A stretch of DNA of 64,000 bases from Microcyclospora pomicola (Eukaryota; Ascomycota; Dothideomycetes; Capnodiales). Position 1 is the first letter of the stretch. Each line of letters starts with the position of its first letter. Positions 1 through 11,533 of this stretch are shown in pieces. Location: assembly GCA_002786065.1 (NCBI GenBank), contig NHNY01000009.1:248001-312000 (forward strand), given 5' to 3'. The notes under the pieces were generated by a model. The model was not told where the DNA came from and made no database searches. It saw nothing but the letters and a program-made list of their open reading frames with translations. The position numbers and the translations under genes are program-made.

Positions 1-78
1 TTCGGCGGCGGAGGATTGGGCTTGGATGAGCTGGGCTGTGGCGGCGAGTAAGGTGTAAAAGAGGATGGAAGTAGCCAT
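1..78 (-). CDS. N-terminus of a probable secreted protein (partial, runs off left edge)
   Basis: Reading the minus strand from an ATG at 78 gives 26 open codons to the window edge. The translation begins MATSILFYTLLAATAQLIQA and continues into a Gln/Ser/Ala-rich stretch. A short polar start, a hydrophobic core of about 14 residues and small residues near position 20 make this a typical fungal secretion signal, with cleavage probably just before or after the Gln-Ala-Gln. Nothing of the mature protein is visible, so the function is unknown. It diverges from the MAPEG gene with about 1.1 kb between the starts. Signal peptide plus open frame are seen directly; that this is a real gene is inference. 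Confidence 0.55.
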   Translation of the reverse strand, partial: MATSILFYTLLAATAQLIQAQSSAAE

Positions 79-1184
79 GTCTGTATGAGTAGGCACTTTG
101 CCTTTCGATCTTTCAATCTTCCTCGTCCTAGATCGTTATGGAGCTTGACTGCGTTCACAGAACCGAGTTCTTCCACTTTCACTGTGCCCGACCTCTTCAA
201 GATCCCGATCGCCGGACTTTCAGTATCGTGAACTTGTAGTGCAGCTATAGTCCAAGCCCAAAGCCCGTAAGGATGTCGTACAGTCCACAACAAGCCTTCC
301 TAGCCCAGGCACTCTATAGCATCAACGACATACACCGCCGAGCAAGACGCAGCACGCCGCAAGACCACATGCACGACGGAGCTCGGTATATACCTGCCAC
401 GGCCTAGAGATCACGAGCTCGTCCCAAAACCTACCTTACCTCAGGTAGCTATCCGGACGAACTCAGGTTGAACATCCCGCCTCCCAGCCACCCAACATAA
501 TGCGGACCGTCTGACTCTGATCTGACAGCGCATGGGATCCCGAGGCAAGCCACCTGCTGCATGCGGCGGAAAGCATCACGCATGCCCAGACCTGACTATC
601 CCGGTCTGTTGCGGATGAGAAGTATAGGCGAGCGGTGTACGGGCAGGTAAGGGACCGACGATAAGCACCGGATCGGGAAGAGTGGTCGCGAAGCTTGCGG
701 TGGAGGAGTTGTTGGTTGGAGCTCTTATCGCATCACGATAAGCGTGCCTGCTGCCCGAGCCGGAATCCCATACCATGCTACATCCATGCTGTGGAGTGTT
801 ATACATCTCGATCGTACCGCGTATCTACGACCTCATTTGGACTACAAGCGGAAAGATTGTATAGTATATGTAGATTGAAGTCCATGCTGTCCAATTTCGT
901 CAACTCCCTCACCGTCAACGTTTCATCTCACTCATGCTCTCAGATCAAAGATGCGTGTAGTTGCATCGAAGAAAACTAGCTCTACTGACGTATGTAGGCG
1001 GTACCTGATCTAGGAGAGCTACATGTCCATCATATAACGAACTTCGACGACCGTTGATACCTACGTACATCCACACAGCCATTGGCATTGCGATTCCATT
1101 TGATACCTCTACCTACCTACATTCCTCCAACAGCATCAATACATATTACACTCTCACTCGACCACCTACACCCCAGTCCCAAAC
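79..1184. other. Intergenic spacer between divergent genes
   Basis: No gene is recognised here. The stretch would hold the promoters of the left-edge secreted protein (minus) and the MAPEG gene (plus). Near 428-450 there is an ACCT-rich run followed by its AGGT counterpart, a composition that recurs in other spacers of this window. Short open frames present show no family resemblance. Confidence 0.5.
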
Positions 1185-1739
1185 ATGTCGTCCACGTTCT
1201 CCTTCAACTGGCCCATCATGAGCATCCCGCTCTACTACGTGCTCAGCGTGTATCCACATGGTATGTCCCTCCACCCAGGTCTTCCCGTTCTGCAATCTCC
1301 GTCCAACTCGCCCACTAACTTCCCGTCTTCCCCTCCAGCACGCGCCGGCGCCATCGCCAGCGGCGGCGACATGAGCAAAGTCGACAACACGAACCCCAAA
1401 TCCTCCACCTACCACACAAAACTGCGCACTCGCCTGGGCGAGCAGAAGTTCGCAGCATTTGAACGTGCCGAGTCGTGCCACAGAAACCACTTAGAAAACA
1501 TGCCATTGTTCGTCGCGAGCGTGTTCGCGGGCCTGCTGGCGGAAGCGAAAGTAGGCGAGGGCGCGGTAGGGCTGAACAGCTTCGTGAGCGCGTGGATGGT
1601 GTTGCGGGTGCTGTACACGATCAACTATCTGAACGTGTCGTCGCAGAAGTGGAGCTATGTGCGCAGCGGGCTGTACATGGTGGGCACCGGCTGGGCGTTT
1701 GCGGTGTTGGGCAGGTCGGCGTATGCCATTGGCAATTAG
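1185..1739 (+). CDS. MAPEG-family membrane protein (microsomal glutathione S-transferase-like)
   Basis: Two exons, 1185-1260 and 1339-1739, joined across a 78 nt intron (GTATGT start, CTCCAG end), give 158 residues, the normal size for MAPEG proteins. Family hallmarks are visible: an N-terminal membrane helix ending in the YYVLSVYPH region, then the polar FERAESCHRNHLENMP segment that carries the conserved Glu/Arg/Asn-His cluster of the glutathione-binding loop. Three further hydrophobic stretches follow, giving a four-helix integral membrane protein, probably of the ER. MAPEG enzymes conjugate glutathione to lipophilic electrophiles or reduce lipid peroxides; the exact substrate cannot be told from sequence. 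The intron is a multiple of three without stops, so an unspliced model would add 26 spurious residues. Confidence 0.88.
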   Translation: MSSTFSFNWPIMSIPLYYVLSVYPHGMSLHPGLPVLQSPSNSPTNFPSSPPARAGAIASGGDMSKVDNTNPKSSTYHTKLRTRLGEQKFAAFERAESCHRNHLENMPLFVASVFAGLLAEAKVGEGAVGLNSFVSAWMVLRVLYTINYLNVSSQKWSYVRSGLYMVGTGWAFAVLGRSAYAIGN

Positions 1740-4554
1740 AGTGGTGGCCGAGGCAGGATAGATGGCATGCTAGGATAGATAAATGTATAGTTAGCTGTCT
1801 CGATGCCTTGTTCAAAAGATGAGTGTGATGGAGAGACGTATAAAAAACCTCGATGCCACTCTCCTTCCCCTTCGCAGGATAGGGAGAGCGGCTGTTCGTC
1901 CTTCTTCCACCATCCATCGACAAGCCGAACGCTTCCTTACATCAACAAGCAAGACCCACAGCAATCCAAGCAAGACCTGGCGAACGGAGAACACAGACAA
2001 GCCAAAGCTTTGACTCTTGCGCGAAGCAAGGTCCCGCTCCTCGACATTCGTGACCCCAGCGCTTTTCCTGCGCGTTTCTGCTGCTGATGCTCGATGCGAC
2101 GGATATCAATTTCCGGCTTCCGCAGGACTGCATCACTTGCAGACACCTCTTCACCCGATACTCAATACTGCATGTCGCAGCTGCAAAGCAAGACCTTCGT
2201 TTCCCGTGGCCAGGCTCGACACTGCGTACATTCATGCTACATCGTTTCCCCAGAACTGTCGGCCAGACTCGTCGAACTCTCCATGATCAGGCAATCCCAG
2301 ACCCCGCGAAAGCAGGAGGAAGTTCGTAATCTCTCAGTATGTCGTAAGCACGCCTCTTGGAGACTGTCTTTGATTCCATCTCATCTACTACCTTTCCCGC
2401 CCTTTCGAGCAGTCGGAGCAGTGTCGAGAGGCAGGATTTGAAGTTTTTCGAACGGACAAAGTACATCTTCAAAAACCGTTCATCATCTCACGATCTCAGT
2501 GAAGAGAATGGTGAGGCTGCGTTGCAGGTCTTCCTCAGGTCGACAAGCAGGCATGTTGATTGTTTGTTTCGGCGCTCATCAGTCGACATCCAGTCTTGAA
2601 AATGGACGGAGATGATTGACGCGGCTGACTGGACAACGAAGTCTGCTTGAGAACGAGCATGATGACTTCAGCTGGATAGCGAATGTTGTATCGCCGTACA
2701 GGTTTGGTGGTGGGGTCTGAGAAAGAGGTGGGTTGGAGAGTGGTGTGGCTGACAGCCGTACTTTCGCACAGTGTATAGCCGATGCAGGAGATGTTCAGGA
2801 CGTCTTCGCTGAGACTTGCGCGCTGCAAGCATGAATGGCAGAAATGTGCAGTCTTGAGTGCGTACCTGAGCTGAGGGCGCTGTTTCTGTGACCACGGTTA
2901 TCGTACTTGCGCAAGCACCTTCGACAGGTACGGCAATCCAGCGATCTATGCTGGCATGGCAGGCAGAATGCAGGAGCGTACGACATGCCGTGAAGGACGA
3001 CGCGGACCGAGCAACCTCTGTGTGTCAACCCGACATCTCGCTACATGCAAAGCATGATTCCGACGAGTAAGTGCGGGCATAAGGTGGAGGCTGCTGGTCG
3101 ATGCGGTCTGTGTGATGGCTTAGACAGACTGTTGAGAGTCTGTCGCTATCATGCTCTTCTGCCGCCACTTCAGCAAGACCAGGAAACGTCGCCGTCCACC
3201 GAAGACGCCACTCAAGGCGCTAGTGCTGCTCTTTCCCACCGACGATCACAGGACCTCTCAGAATCGTGGCATAGCAGACATGCGCATCCTTCACCAAACA
3301 CGCTGCACACCATGAATCAGCATGTGAAGATCCTTAGGACCGTCCCGAAATGGAGACAGCCCGACACCTCCAGCCACTCTCTCCCGATCTGCTTCTTCGA
3401 GCCCTCAGGCGATGAACCAAACTGTCCGTAAATTTGTCAGAGCGTATATTCCGGCCAGCACCCTTGACGCGCGCCACCAACGGTGGTCTTCCCAAGCCGA
3501 CGCATGAGGGCACTGTGTTAATTATCATACTCCCTCTGAGCCGCCCATCCACGCCGAAACGCTGGTAAGAACTCAATTCAGGTTTCGATACCGAAAAGAT
3601 TGGGATAGATGACCCTTCCCGCTTTCACCGCCGAGAGAGCCACGCACCGCGAAGGTAAGCGAGGCAATCTTGAACGGCTAGTCGACAGGGAGGGCTGCTT
3701 TTCTCGTTTGAAAAACTGCTACCACGAAACTTGATACATTTGAATGTGGGACATCCAAAGTAAAACCGAGGGAACGCATTAGGGTTAGACACCGCGAAGC
3801 GAAGCCATCCCTCCCACGCCCTTCCTTCCCAAGTCGAAGCATCCGCAAACCGGCACGCGTCGGGTGAGACCGTGCTATGAGGCTCGACGCGGCGGCGGCA
3901 GCAGGGCTTTGGTGACGGGCAGAGGAGAAGGAAGAAAACGCGGAAGGTAGCGCGAGGGCTGTTGTCGGGCGGTGAAGCCGGACGATGGACGCCTCGAGGG
4001 ACTGTGGGGAGAGTATGTGCTGTTGCGGTATGTGGTGGTGAGAGAATGCTGTGGGATGCCGGGGAGAGTTGCGAGTCGTGGGCCGATTAAGTTCCAGATC
4101 CGTGATGCTGAGCGACAGAATGTGCAGGCCGGTATGCTGGTCCCGAGATCTGGTCTTGCTTGCGTGAGTTTGAAAATGCCTATGGACATTCTGGGTTATT
4201 GTGAGTGGTGTTGTGTTGTCAAGTGATGGCAGCAAGTGAAGCTGTAAGTAGGATGGAAGCTGGCGGTCGCGTGTCGTTCACTAGCGCGTTTCCAGGTCGA
4301 ACGAAAGCACGTGATCAATATGATGAATTTCGTCTGCTGCAGCCTGTGGGGCAAGCAAAAGCGTTTAGATGTACATCGTAAAACCCTCGCTACATGAAAG
4401 GAGCATTTGAATAATCTCGTTCATAGTAACATGATTGCGGTCCTTCAAGACATGAAGCCATGCGACAAAAGTTGCCGCCACGGCCCTTCCATCTATAAAA
4501 ACCACCATCCCACAAAATTCCTTCAATTAAACTCCATGTCTTCAGGCATTGAAT
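1740..4554. other. Intergenic stretch without a recognised gene
   Basis: About 2.8 kb between the MAPEG stop and the acl2 stop. Several open frames of 60-185 codons occur on both strands, including one at 3678-4235 minus. They are low in complexity, rich in Ser/Pro/Arg, overlap one another and resemble no family I know. The part near 4490-4554 is the 3' flank of acl2. I see no tRNA, repeat array or mobile element. Confidence 0.5.
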
Positions 4555-6135
4555 CTATGCGACGAACTCCTTGATGCCGTCGTGGTACTTACCGGGGACG
4601 AGCGCGAGCGGTACGATACCGGACACGTGCATCTCCGGGCCGAAGACCTTCATGTTGAGACCAAGCTCTTGACCAACGGCCTTGATGTTCTTGAGACCTT
4701 CTTGGTAGTTGGGACCAGCGCGACGGACCCAGATTTGGACCTTGTGCTCGACGAGGAGAGGTGCGACTTCGCGGATGGCGCGGATGACACCCTTGAATGT
4801 GGAGGCGACCTGGACATAAATATTAGTAATTTGTCATTCGTAGTAATTTTGTAGAATCTACTCACGTTGGTGAAGTTTGCAATACCACCACCAATGAACA
4901 GGACCTTGCCGTCTGCGTGCAGTGGTGCGCGAAGCATCAGGTCAAGAACAGTGCGGGCGTAGTGGAAAGTCTGGGTCTCGGTTGGTGCACCAGAGTACTC
5001 GCCGTAGTTGGCAAGCTCGGAGGCGAATCCAGCGGAGGCAATGGCGTCGGCGTACACGACCGAGGCACCACCACCTGCAACCAGCGTCCAGACACGACCT
5101 TGCGAGTTGAGGATGGTCAGCTTGAGCGAGGCTCCGGTCTTTGCGTCCATCTCTGCGATGTAGGCCTCCTCCTTGCTCATTTCACGGCCGAAAGGTGCAG
5201 GGAAGTCCATGGGCGGGCCAGCGTCGATTTGCACCTTGGCCTCTTTCGAAGGTGCGGCGGGGATTCCAAGCGCTGCAGATGATCGGGCAATGGCCCATTT
5301 TGCACCACACTCGAACTCAGCCGTCTGGTCCAGCTTCGCTGCGAGATCGAGGAAGTGAACCTCAGCAGATGTCGCATCGGCGTTGGGAATGACGACAAGC
5401 GGGTTGATCTCGAGGTAGGTGAACTGGCTGTCGACGTAGACGGCGTAGAGGCGAGAGATGAAGTCGACGAGAACGGGGTGGACACCCTTGGGCACTTTGG
5501 ACAGAAGGCCAGCGGCGATCTCAGCGTTGGACGGGTATTCAGCGAGATCGACAGGGATCAGCAGCTTCTCGGCCTTCTCGTCCACATCACCAACATCCAC
5601 ACCACCCTCGTGGTAGAAGAGGATCCAATCGCCCTGTGTATGTAGATTTAGCAAGTGCTCGAAAATGGTATCTCACCAGATCTTCCTCGCTTACCTCACG
5701 GACGGAGTTGATGTTGATGTAATATTCAGTATCTTGTGCGTGGGGCACGAAAGGCTCCACGAGGAACGTCCTCAGGGCACCCTCTACGTGTTCGACCTTT
5801 TGGATCTTGTTTGCGCGTGCAGCGATCCACTCTTTCGCCTCTGGCCAGGTGGCATTGAGCTTCAACAGCCCAGACTTGCCTCGTCGCTTGATGAGCTGAT
5901 CTGGCTTGGCGACGAATTTGGCACCGGATTGGAGGAGGAAGGGGAAAGTGGCCTCGGCGGCGTCGAGCACACCGTTGATGTTGTCGCCATCTTGGAAGCG
6001 GATCGCTGCGAGCTTTGCGGGGGGGTTGTGTGTTGAGCTCGGGGGAAGCGGTGTGGGCTTGATGACAGGGGCGCGGGTGAGGTGGTAGTTGAGGATGGCC
6101 TTGCCATCAGCTTCGTGGATTGCTTTCGCAGACAT
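4555..6135 (-). CDS. acl2: ATP-citrate lyase, small (ATP-grasp/citrate-binding) subunit
   Basis: Exons on the minus strand are 6135-5695, 5633-4866 and 4809-4555, giving 487 residues, the usual length of the fungal small subunit. With the acl1 product it forms cytosolic ATP-citrate lyase, which converts citrate, CoA and ATP to acetyl-CoA, oxaloacetate and ADP. That supplies acetyl-CoA for lipid, sterol and polyketide synthesis and for histone acetylation. Visible motifs include the N-terminal ATP-grasp segment ([17 protein letters not shown]), the [19 protein letters not shown] segment, the YLEINPLVV metal-binding segment, and the C-terminal CoA-ligase-like part with [12 protein letters not shown] and [10 protein letters not shown]. 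All junctions are GT-AG and phase 0. The gene stands head to head with acl1. Start chosen at the ATG giving [11 protein letters not shown], as in other fungi. Confidence 0.96.
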
Positions 6136-8269
6136 GTTGGCGGTGGTGGTGGTGGACGAGGGTTGTTGCTATACACCGAATGCAATATTCTGATGGTGGG
6201 AGAATCGAGGGTCAGCTTGAGAATGGACAATTCGGGCCAGCCAGACACAAGAATGCAGCGGAGTGTCAATTGGCCGAGCGCAACACTTCAGCGAACGCCC
6301 AATTCAGCGGGGCCGGAGGTGGGATCGTCGGGGGTCGGATGATTGTTATGTCAGGGTCCCGAGTCCGAAGCGATCGATTGCTGGAGTTGCTGGAAAATGC
6401 GCCGATTGTGGTAATCAGACGATTTTCTTGAACGGACAATATCGATGCTGCTCTGGTGAATCGTATGGGTTGCCTTCGTCCGCCGAAAGTCCGGATGCCG
6501 GAACAGGACTCCACAGATTCGCTGCTGCCCGTTTCTTTTGGTGTTGCAGGAGGGATCGGGACGAATTGAAAAGACAACGAACGGAATCGCACTGATTAGA
6601 CGTACCTGGTGGGCTGAAGAGGGTTGTTGGGTTGCTGCTCGGGTTGAGATACGAGCTGAAGAGGCGCAGAGACGGATATAGCAACCGCACAGCTGAAGGA
6701 GGCTTGTTGGTGGAGGAATTGGGGGGATGTCGTTGCAAAAGATGGAGATCAAGAGGCGGAGGGTCAGACGAAGTCGAGGAACGAACAGATGTCCAGTGGA
6801 GGATGTGGTGCTGTGGTGGTGAGGCAGCTTTCCCCCCAAGCCGGCGGATCGAATTCTTGTTGAATGGTACGTTTGGCACTTTTTTGGCCCATGCCCCTGC
6901 CGAGCGTCGGCGCTAGTGGGCAAGTCGCCGTTGGGAGTTGAGCCCTGGGGACGGGGTGGGATCATAATAGTCATCCATCAGCCGATATTCCTCGAGTCCC
7001 TGCGTTCCACACTCGATTATCCCAATAGTAAGAAATCATCTACGTAAGCCACTGTCGTTGTTGGATAAGGGGTGCGACAGCTGAGGTCACGCCAAGCTGG
7101 GCTGTGGTTGAGATGGAGCGAGAGGGATCGCCTTTAATCCATGTCTACCGCACCGTCATCGCGTCCAATGCCTCAAATGGTGAGGGGTGGAGCAAAGACC
7201 GATGAATACCTACCTTTCTCACAGAACAGTACTGCACATATAACGAGTGTGTTCACCCACGTCACCAACAAGTCCCAGGTGCGTGTAGGAAGTGATACTG
7301 CACTCATCTCAACACCTCCCTTAGGGACAGTCTCATCGAGCTTACGGATATCAACAAGCCTTTTTTGTTATGTCCGCCGGGGAGGAGCCGATGTCGTCGG
7401 TGATTATTTCGATTCTATACCGCCTAACGGGGGGCACGCGAGCATGCAATACACCGTATCATCAATGTCTGTGGCTATTGATATCTCCACCGCCCTTCAC
7501 TCGCGATGTTGCAAACGCAAGACCTCGCACAGAATAGCATCAGCGTCGTAAGATGGGTGCGTCGAGTATCAAAGATATAGGACGGTGTCATCAGTGGGAT
7601 CACTATTGTCTTTCAGCTTCCGTGTATCAACGGAATCTTACGATCTTCCACCTCCATCCGCCTACCCCAGCGGTCTGTGCTGGACGCAGGGTTCTGCCCG
7701 TCAGCATGGCACGACGAGAAGTCGTCGATTTAGGTGGTGTGGCGGCGGATCGGTCTGAACATGTAACCTAAAATCACCAAGCGAATCTGCCCACGAGCGC
7801 TGGGGGCAGACGGGTGGGCTGAAAGGGGAACAGATGGGATTTGGAGCTTCCGATATACCCAACAACGGCTTGCTCCATCCGTTACGTTCAACCATTTGAT
7901 GCTTCGTCTACCGACACAGTTACCACATTCTTCCTTCCTCCTTATCCAACCCTCATCCCCTCACCTCTCTCCTCACCCTCCGTCCTGTATTGTGTGAAAT
8001 ACATACCCTCTAGACAACATTGTCAGCTTGATCGCTGCTGTAAGTGCCGACTGGCCCCCTCCAAGCCTCCGCTAAAAAAAGTTACAACTGGCCGAAGCGC
8101 AGCTGCTCCGACACTCCTTGTCAGCAGCGCTCTTCAGCCCGTGTTACTATTCCAACCGTCAACCACCGCAACATTGAAACACCTCCACTCGCAATTCTGC
8201 AAGACACTGACTTGCCATTCTGACAGTCAAGTCACCTCCTCAACAGCGACATCACAACCCTCGACCGAC
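6136..8269. promoter_or_regulatory. Bidirectional acl2/acl1 promoter region
   Basis: About 2.1 kb separates the two divergent start codons. Short open frames here look random. CCAAT boxes lie at 6269-6273 (minus orientation, about 135 bp upstream of the acl2 ATG) and at 6299-6303 (plus orientation). The final 350 bp before acl1 are pyrimidine-rich (CT/AC runs), typical of the leader of a highly expressed fungal gene. Co-regulation of the two subunits through this shared spacer is inferred from the arrangement. Confidence 0.6.
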
Positions 8270-10404
8270 ATGGCGCAATCCAACGGTGTCAATGGCGATG
8301 CCGGATCTGCCAACGACAACATCCAGCGTTTCGCTGCACCCAGCCGGCCTTTGAGCCCGCAAGCACAGCACACTCTCTTCCACCCGAAGACGAGATGTTT
8401 CGTATAGTACATCATACCCACAATCCTGATTCTACGAGACTCGACTGACAGTCCTCCTAGCGGTCTCCAACCAAGAGCCGTCCAGGGCATGCTCGACTTT
8501 GACTTCATCTGCAAGCGCAAGACTCCTTCCGTTGCAGGTATCATCTACACATTCGGCGGCCAATTCGTGAGCAAGATGTAGGTTGAGATACAAGAACGAA
8601 CGTGTGACTGGCTATCTCTGACACTGCACAGGTACTGGGGCACATCCGAGACTCTGCTCCCCGTCTACCAGTCATCAGACAAGGCCATGGCCAAGCACAG
8701 CGATGTCGACACCGTCGTCAACTTCGCGTCCTCCCGATCCGTCTACCAATCTACCATGGAGCTCATGGAGTACCCTCAAATCAAGTCCATCGCCATCATC
8801 GCTGAGGGTGTGCCTGAGAGGCGTGCCCGTGAGATCCTGCACGTGGCCAAGAAGAAGGGCATCACCATCATTGGTCCAGCTACCGTCGGTGGCATCAAGC
8901 CGGGTGCGTACAAGATTGGTAACACTGGTGGTATGATGGACAACATCGTCGCTTCCAAGCTCTACCGCCCCGGTTCTGTGGCATACGTCTCCAAATCTGG
9001 AGGTATGTCCAACGAGCTGAACAACATCATCGCCAACACAACCGATGGTGTGTGTGAAGGTGTGGCCATTGGTGGTGACAGATACCCCGGAACCACATTC
9101 ATTGACCACATTCTCCGATTCCAAGCCGATCCCAACTGCAAGATCCTGGTCTTGCTCGGCGAGGTCGGAGGTGTGGAGGAGTACCGTGTGATCGAGGCTG
9201 TCAAGCAGGGTATCATCACCAAGCCGATTGTCGCGTGGGCCATTGGTACCGTCGCAAGCATGCTCAAGACTGAGGTGCAGTTCGGTCACGCCGGTTCTCT
9301 TGCAAACTCCCAGCTCGAGACTGCATCCACCAAGAACGCCAGCATGAAGGCTGCTGGTTTCTTCGTCCCAGACACCTTTGAGGAGTTCCCGCAAATGCTT
9401 TCTGACCTCTACCAAAAGACTGTCAAGGCCGGCACGATCAAGCCGCAACCCGAGCCTGCCGTTCCCAAAATCCCGATCGACTACTCCTGGGCTCAAGAGC
9501 TTGGTCTCATCCGTAAGCCAGCTGCCTTCATCTCCACCATCTCTGATGATCGTGGTCAGGAGCTGCTCTACGCTGGTATCCCAATCACAGATGTGTTCAA
9601 AGAGAACATTGGTATTGGTGGTGTCATGTCTCTTCTCTGGTTCCGTCGCCGTCTGCCAGAATACGCTGGCCGCTTCCTCGAGATGGTGCTCATGCTGACT
9701 GCCGATCACGGTCCTGCTGTGTCTGGTGCCATGAACACCATCATCACCACTCGTGCCGGCAAGGATTTGATCTCTGCGCTTGTCTCTGGTCTGCTTACCA
9801 TCGGATCAAGATTCGGTGGTGCTCTTGATGGTGCCGCTGAGGAGTTCACTCGTGCATACGACAAGGGTCTCAGCCCCCGTGACTTTGTTGACACCATGCG
9901 CAAGGAGAACAAGCTGAGTAAGTGCAACACTATTGAGACTCGTCTGATCAACACTAACATCTCGTAGTCCCTGGTATCGGTCACCGTGTCAAGTCTCGCA
10001 ACAACCCCGATCTCCGTGTCACGCTCGTCAAGGAGTACTGCCAAGCCAACTTCCCCTCGACCAAGCTCCTCGACTACGCCATCGCCGTCGAGACCGTCAC
10101 CACCAGCAAGAAGGACAACCTGATCCTCAACGTCGACGGCTGCGTCGCCGTCTGCTTCGTCGACCTGCTCCGCAACTGCGGTGCCTTCTCCCCCGAGGAG
10201 GCCGAGGACTACCTTAAGATGGGTGTGCTCAACGGTCTCTTCGTCCTCGGCCGCTCCATCGGTCTCATCGCCCATTTCCTCGACCAGAAGCGTCTGCGCA
10301 CCGGTCTCTACAGACATCCTTGGGACGACATCACCTACCTTCTCCCTGAGCTCGGCCGTGGCGCGCCTGGTGCTGAGGGTCGTGTGGAGGTGGACATGAA
10401 GTAA
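8270..10404 (+). CDS. acl1: ATP-citrate lyase, large (CoA-ligase/citrate-synthase-like) subunit
   Basis: Four exons, 8270-8406, 8461-8577, 8632-9917 and 9968-10404, encode 658 residues. The product is the large subunit of cytosolic ATP-citrate lyase and carries the phosphohistidine and citryl-CoA-cleaving parts. Seen in order: the [19 protein letters not shown] start of the CoA-binding domain; the [19 protein letters not shown] and [11 protein letters not shown] segments; the loop [10 protein letters not shown] whose His is the phosphorylated residue; and the citrate-synthase-like C-terminal domain with [13 protein letters not shown] and [15 protein letters not shown], where the His residues serve citryl-CoA cleavage. 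Intron phases were set by continuity of these motifs (split codons F-V-Y-G, K-M-Y-W, L-I-P). Subunit partner acl2 diverges upstream. Confidence 0.97.
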
Positions 10405-11016
10405 GCGATGCACTTTGCATGTTTATTGAATGAGATGGAAGCATAGAGGAGGAGATGTAAGACTGCTGCGTGTATTTTCTTTTCACGCCTTTACGACTAT
10501 AAGGACGGAAGGCCGGCGTGGGTGGGATCCTTGGTGGCTTTGGGCACTTCATATCGAGGCTTAATCGCCTCGACGGGATCTATAAATCATGCCGATTCGG
10601 CGATAGGACGCTGGGTCGGTCGTGGAGCTGGTAATGCTCGTGAAACATATTTTCTCATGATGCGCTTGTATCGAAACTTCATTACCATTTCCCGAAGACT
10701 CATAAAACCCGTCCGATCGTCAAAATCGTAAAATGTCGAAGTCGAGATGTCATGGAGTATCATGGACACCATGATCAGATCGACTGCCCGATCTTGTCCT
10801 CATTGTAAATAGACAGATGTCGCAAATCAGCCTCTCACCACGCCGTCCATGCTACAAGCCAGCCCTATAACTCCTCCTCACCTCGCAAAAGTAATCCCAG
10901 GTTGAAGTTGAGAGATCCAACATCAACCTCAATTCTCCAAAACGATAGACTAAGGTATGTATGTACCGCCGCAGCACGGCCAAAAGAAAAAAATCGTGGT
11001 CAAGCACATGTAATAG
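10405..11016. other. Intergenic, acl1 3' flank to tRNA gene
   Basis: No protein gene recognised. The left part is the 3' flank of acl1. The right end contains the Pol III terminator of the tRNA-Leu gene. Confidence 0.5.
10982..10993 (-). terminator. Pol III terminator of tRNA-Leu
   Basis: On the minus strand a run of seven T (10993-10987), one C and four more T begins 23 nt past the discriminator base of the tRNA gene, as expected for RNA polymerase III termination. Confidence 0.8.
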
Positions 11017-11119
11017 TGATGAGGGTGGGATTTGAACCCACGAGGCAAAGCCACTGCGGAATCAGTGTTTAGTATATTACGACCTAAACGCAGCTCCATA
11101 ACCACTCGGACACCTCACC
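11017..11119 (-). tRNA. tRNA-Leu (anticodon UAG), with intron
   Basis: The minus strand folds as a class II tRNA. The acceptor stem is GGTGAGG (11119-11113) paired with CCTCATC (one G-U), with discriminator A at 11017. The A box lies at 11112-11102, the B box GGTTCAAATCC at 11038-11028, and a long variable arm is present. The anticodon stem is CTGCG (11093-11089) with CGCAG (11058-11054); the loop reads TT-TAG-G, putting the UAG anticodon at 11086-11084. A 23 nt intron (about 11082-11060) follows position 37 and contains CTAAAC, complementary to the anticodon region, the usual intron-anticodon helix of eukaryotic pre-tRNAs. UAG decodes CUA, and by wobble other CUN leucine codons. No CCA is encoded, as in eukaryotes. 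Confidence 0.92.
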
Positions 11120-11533
11120 AGTGATCAGGTAAGCAGGAATTTGGGAGAATATATATATCTAGGTGGAGAGAGAGCATGCTTGTGCTTAGTGCCGGGGAGG
11201 TGTTTAGGGGGTTTCGAGGTCAGATGGGGAATAGGTATGTTGAAGGGAACGTCTGACGATTCCGGAGATCATACCTTACGTTGTATTCTAGTATAAAGCT
11301 ACGCGATTGAGCATACGGTAGTCAAGTGTGCACACAAACTCGAAGCCCCTCGAAGCCCCTCGCTGCATCTCGATAAGGCTAAGATAACAAAAAGTCGAGT
11401 GCCCGCTTACATCATTCCAGCAGAAAAACAATCGTGTGACGCAGAGTGATATACATATAGTGAGTGGGAGCAGTCACTTTTCTTTCTTAGCTGTCTGTTT
11501 CTTTTGACAAGGATATATTCGAAACTCGAAATC
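11120..11533. other. Intergenic, promoter of zpr1
   Basis: No gene recognised. It holds the upstream flank of the tRNA gene and the promoter of zpr1. An 11 nt sequence, tcgaagcccc, occurs as a direct tandem pair near 11340-11361. No TATA box is convincingly placed. Confidence 0.4.

Noticed and set aside
3045-3431. 128-codon plus frame with several Cys near its start
   Set aside because: Cys spacing fits no zinc-finger or secreted Cys-rich family and there is no signal peptide.
3678-4235. 185-codon minus frame
   Set aside because: Low-complexity Ser/Pro/Arg/His translation, overlaps another frame, no domain and no splice-linked partner.
8675-9709. 344-codon open frame antisense to acl1
   Set aside because: Mirrors the strong codon bias of acl1; its translation is Val/Asp/Gly/His-rich with no domain.
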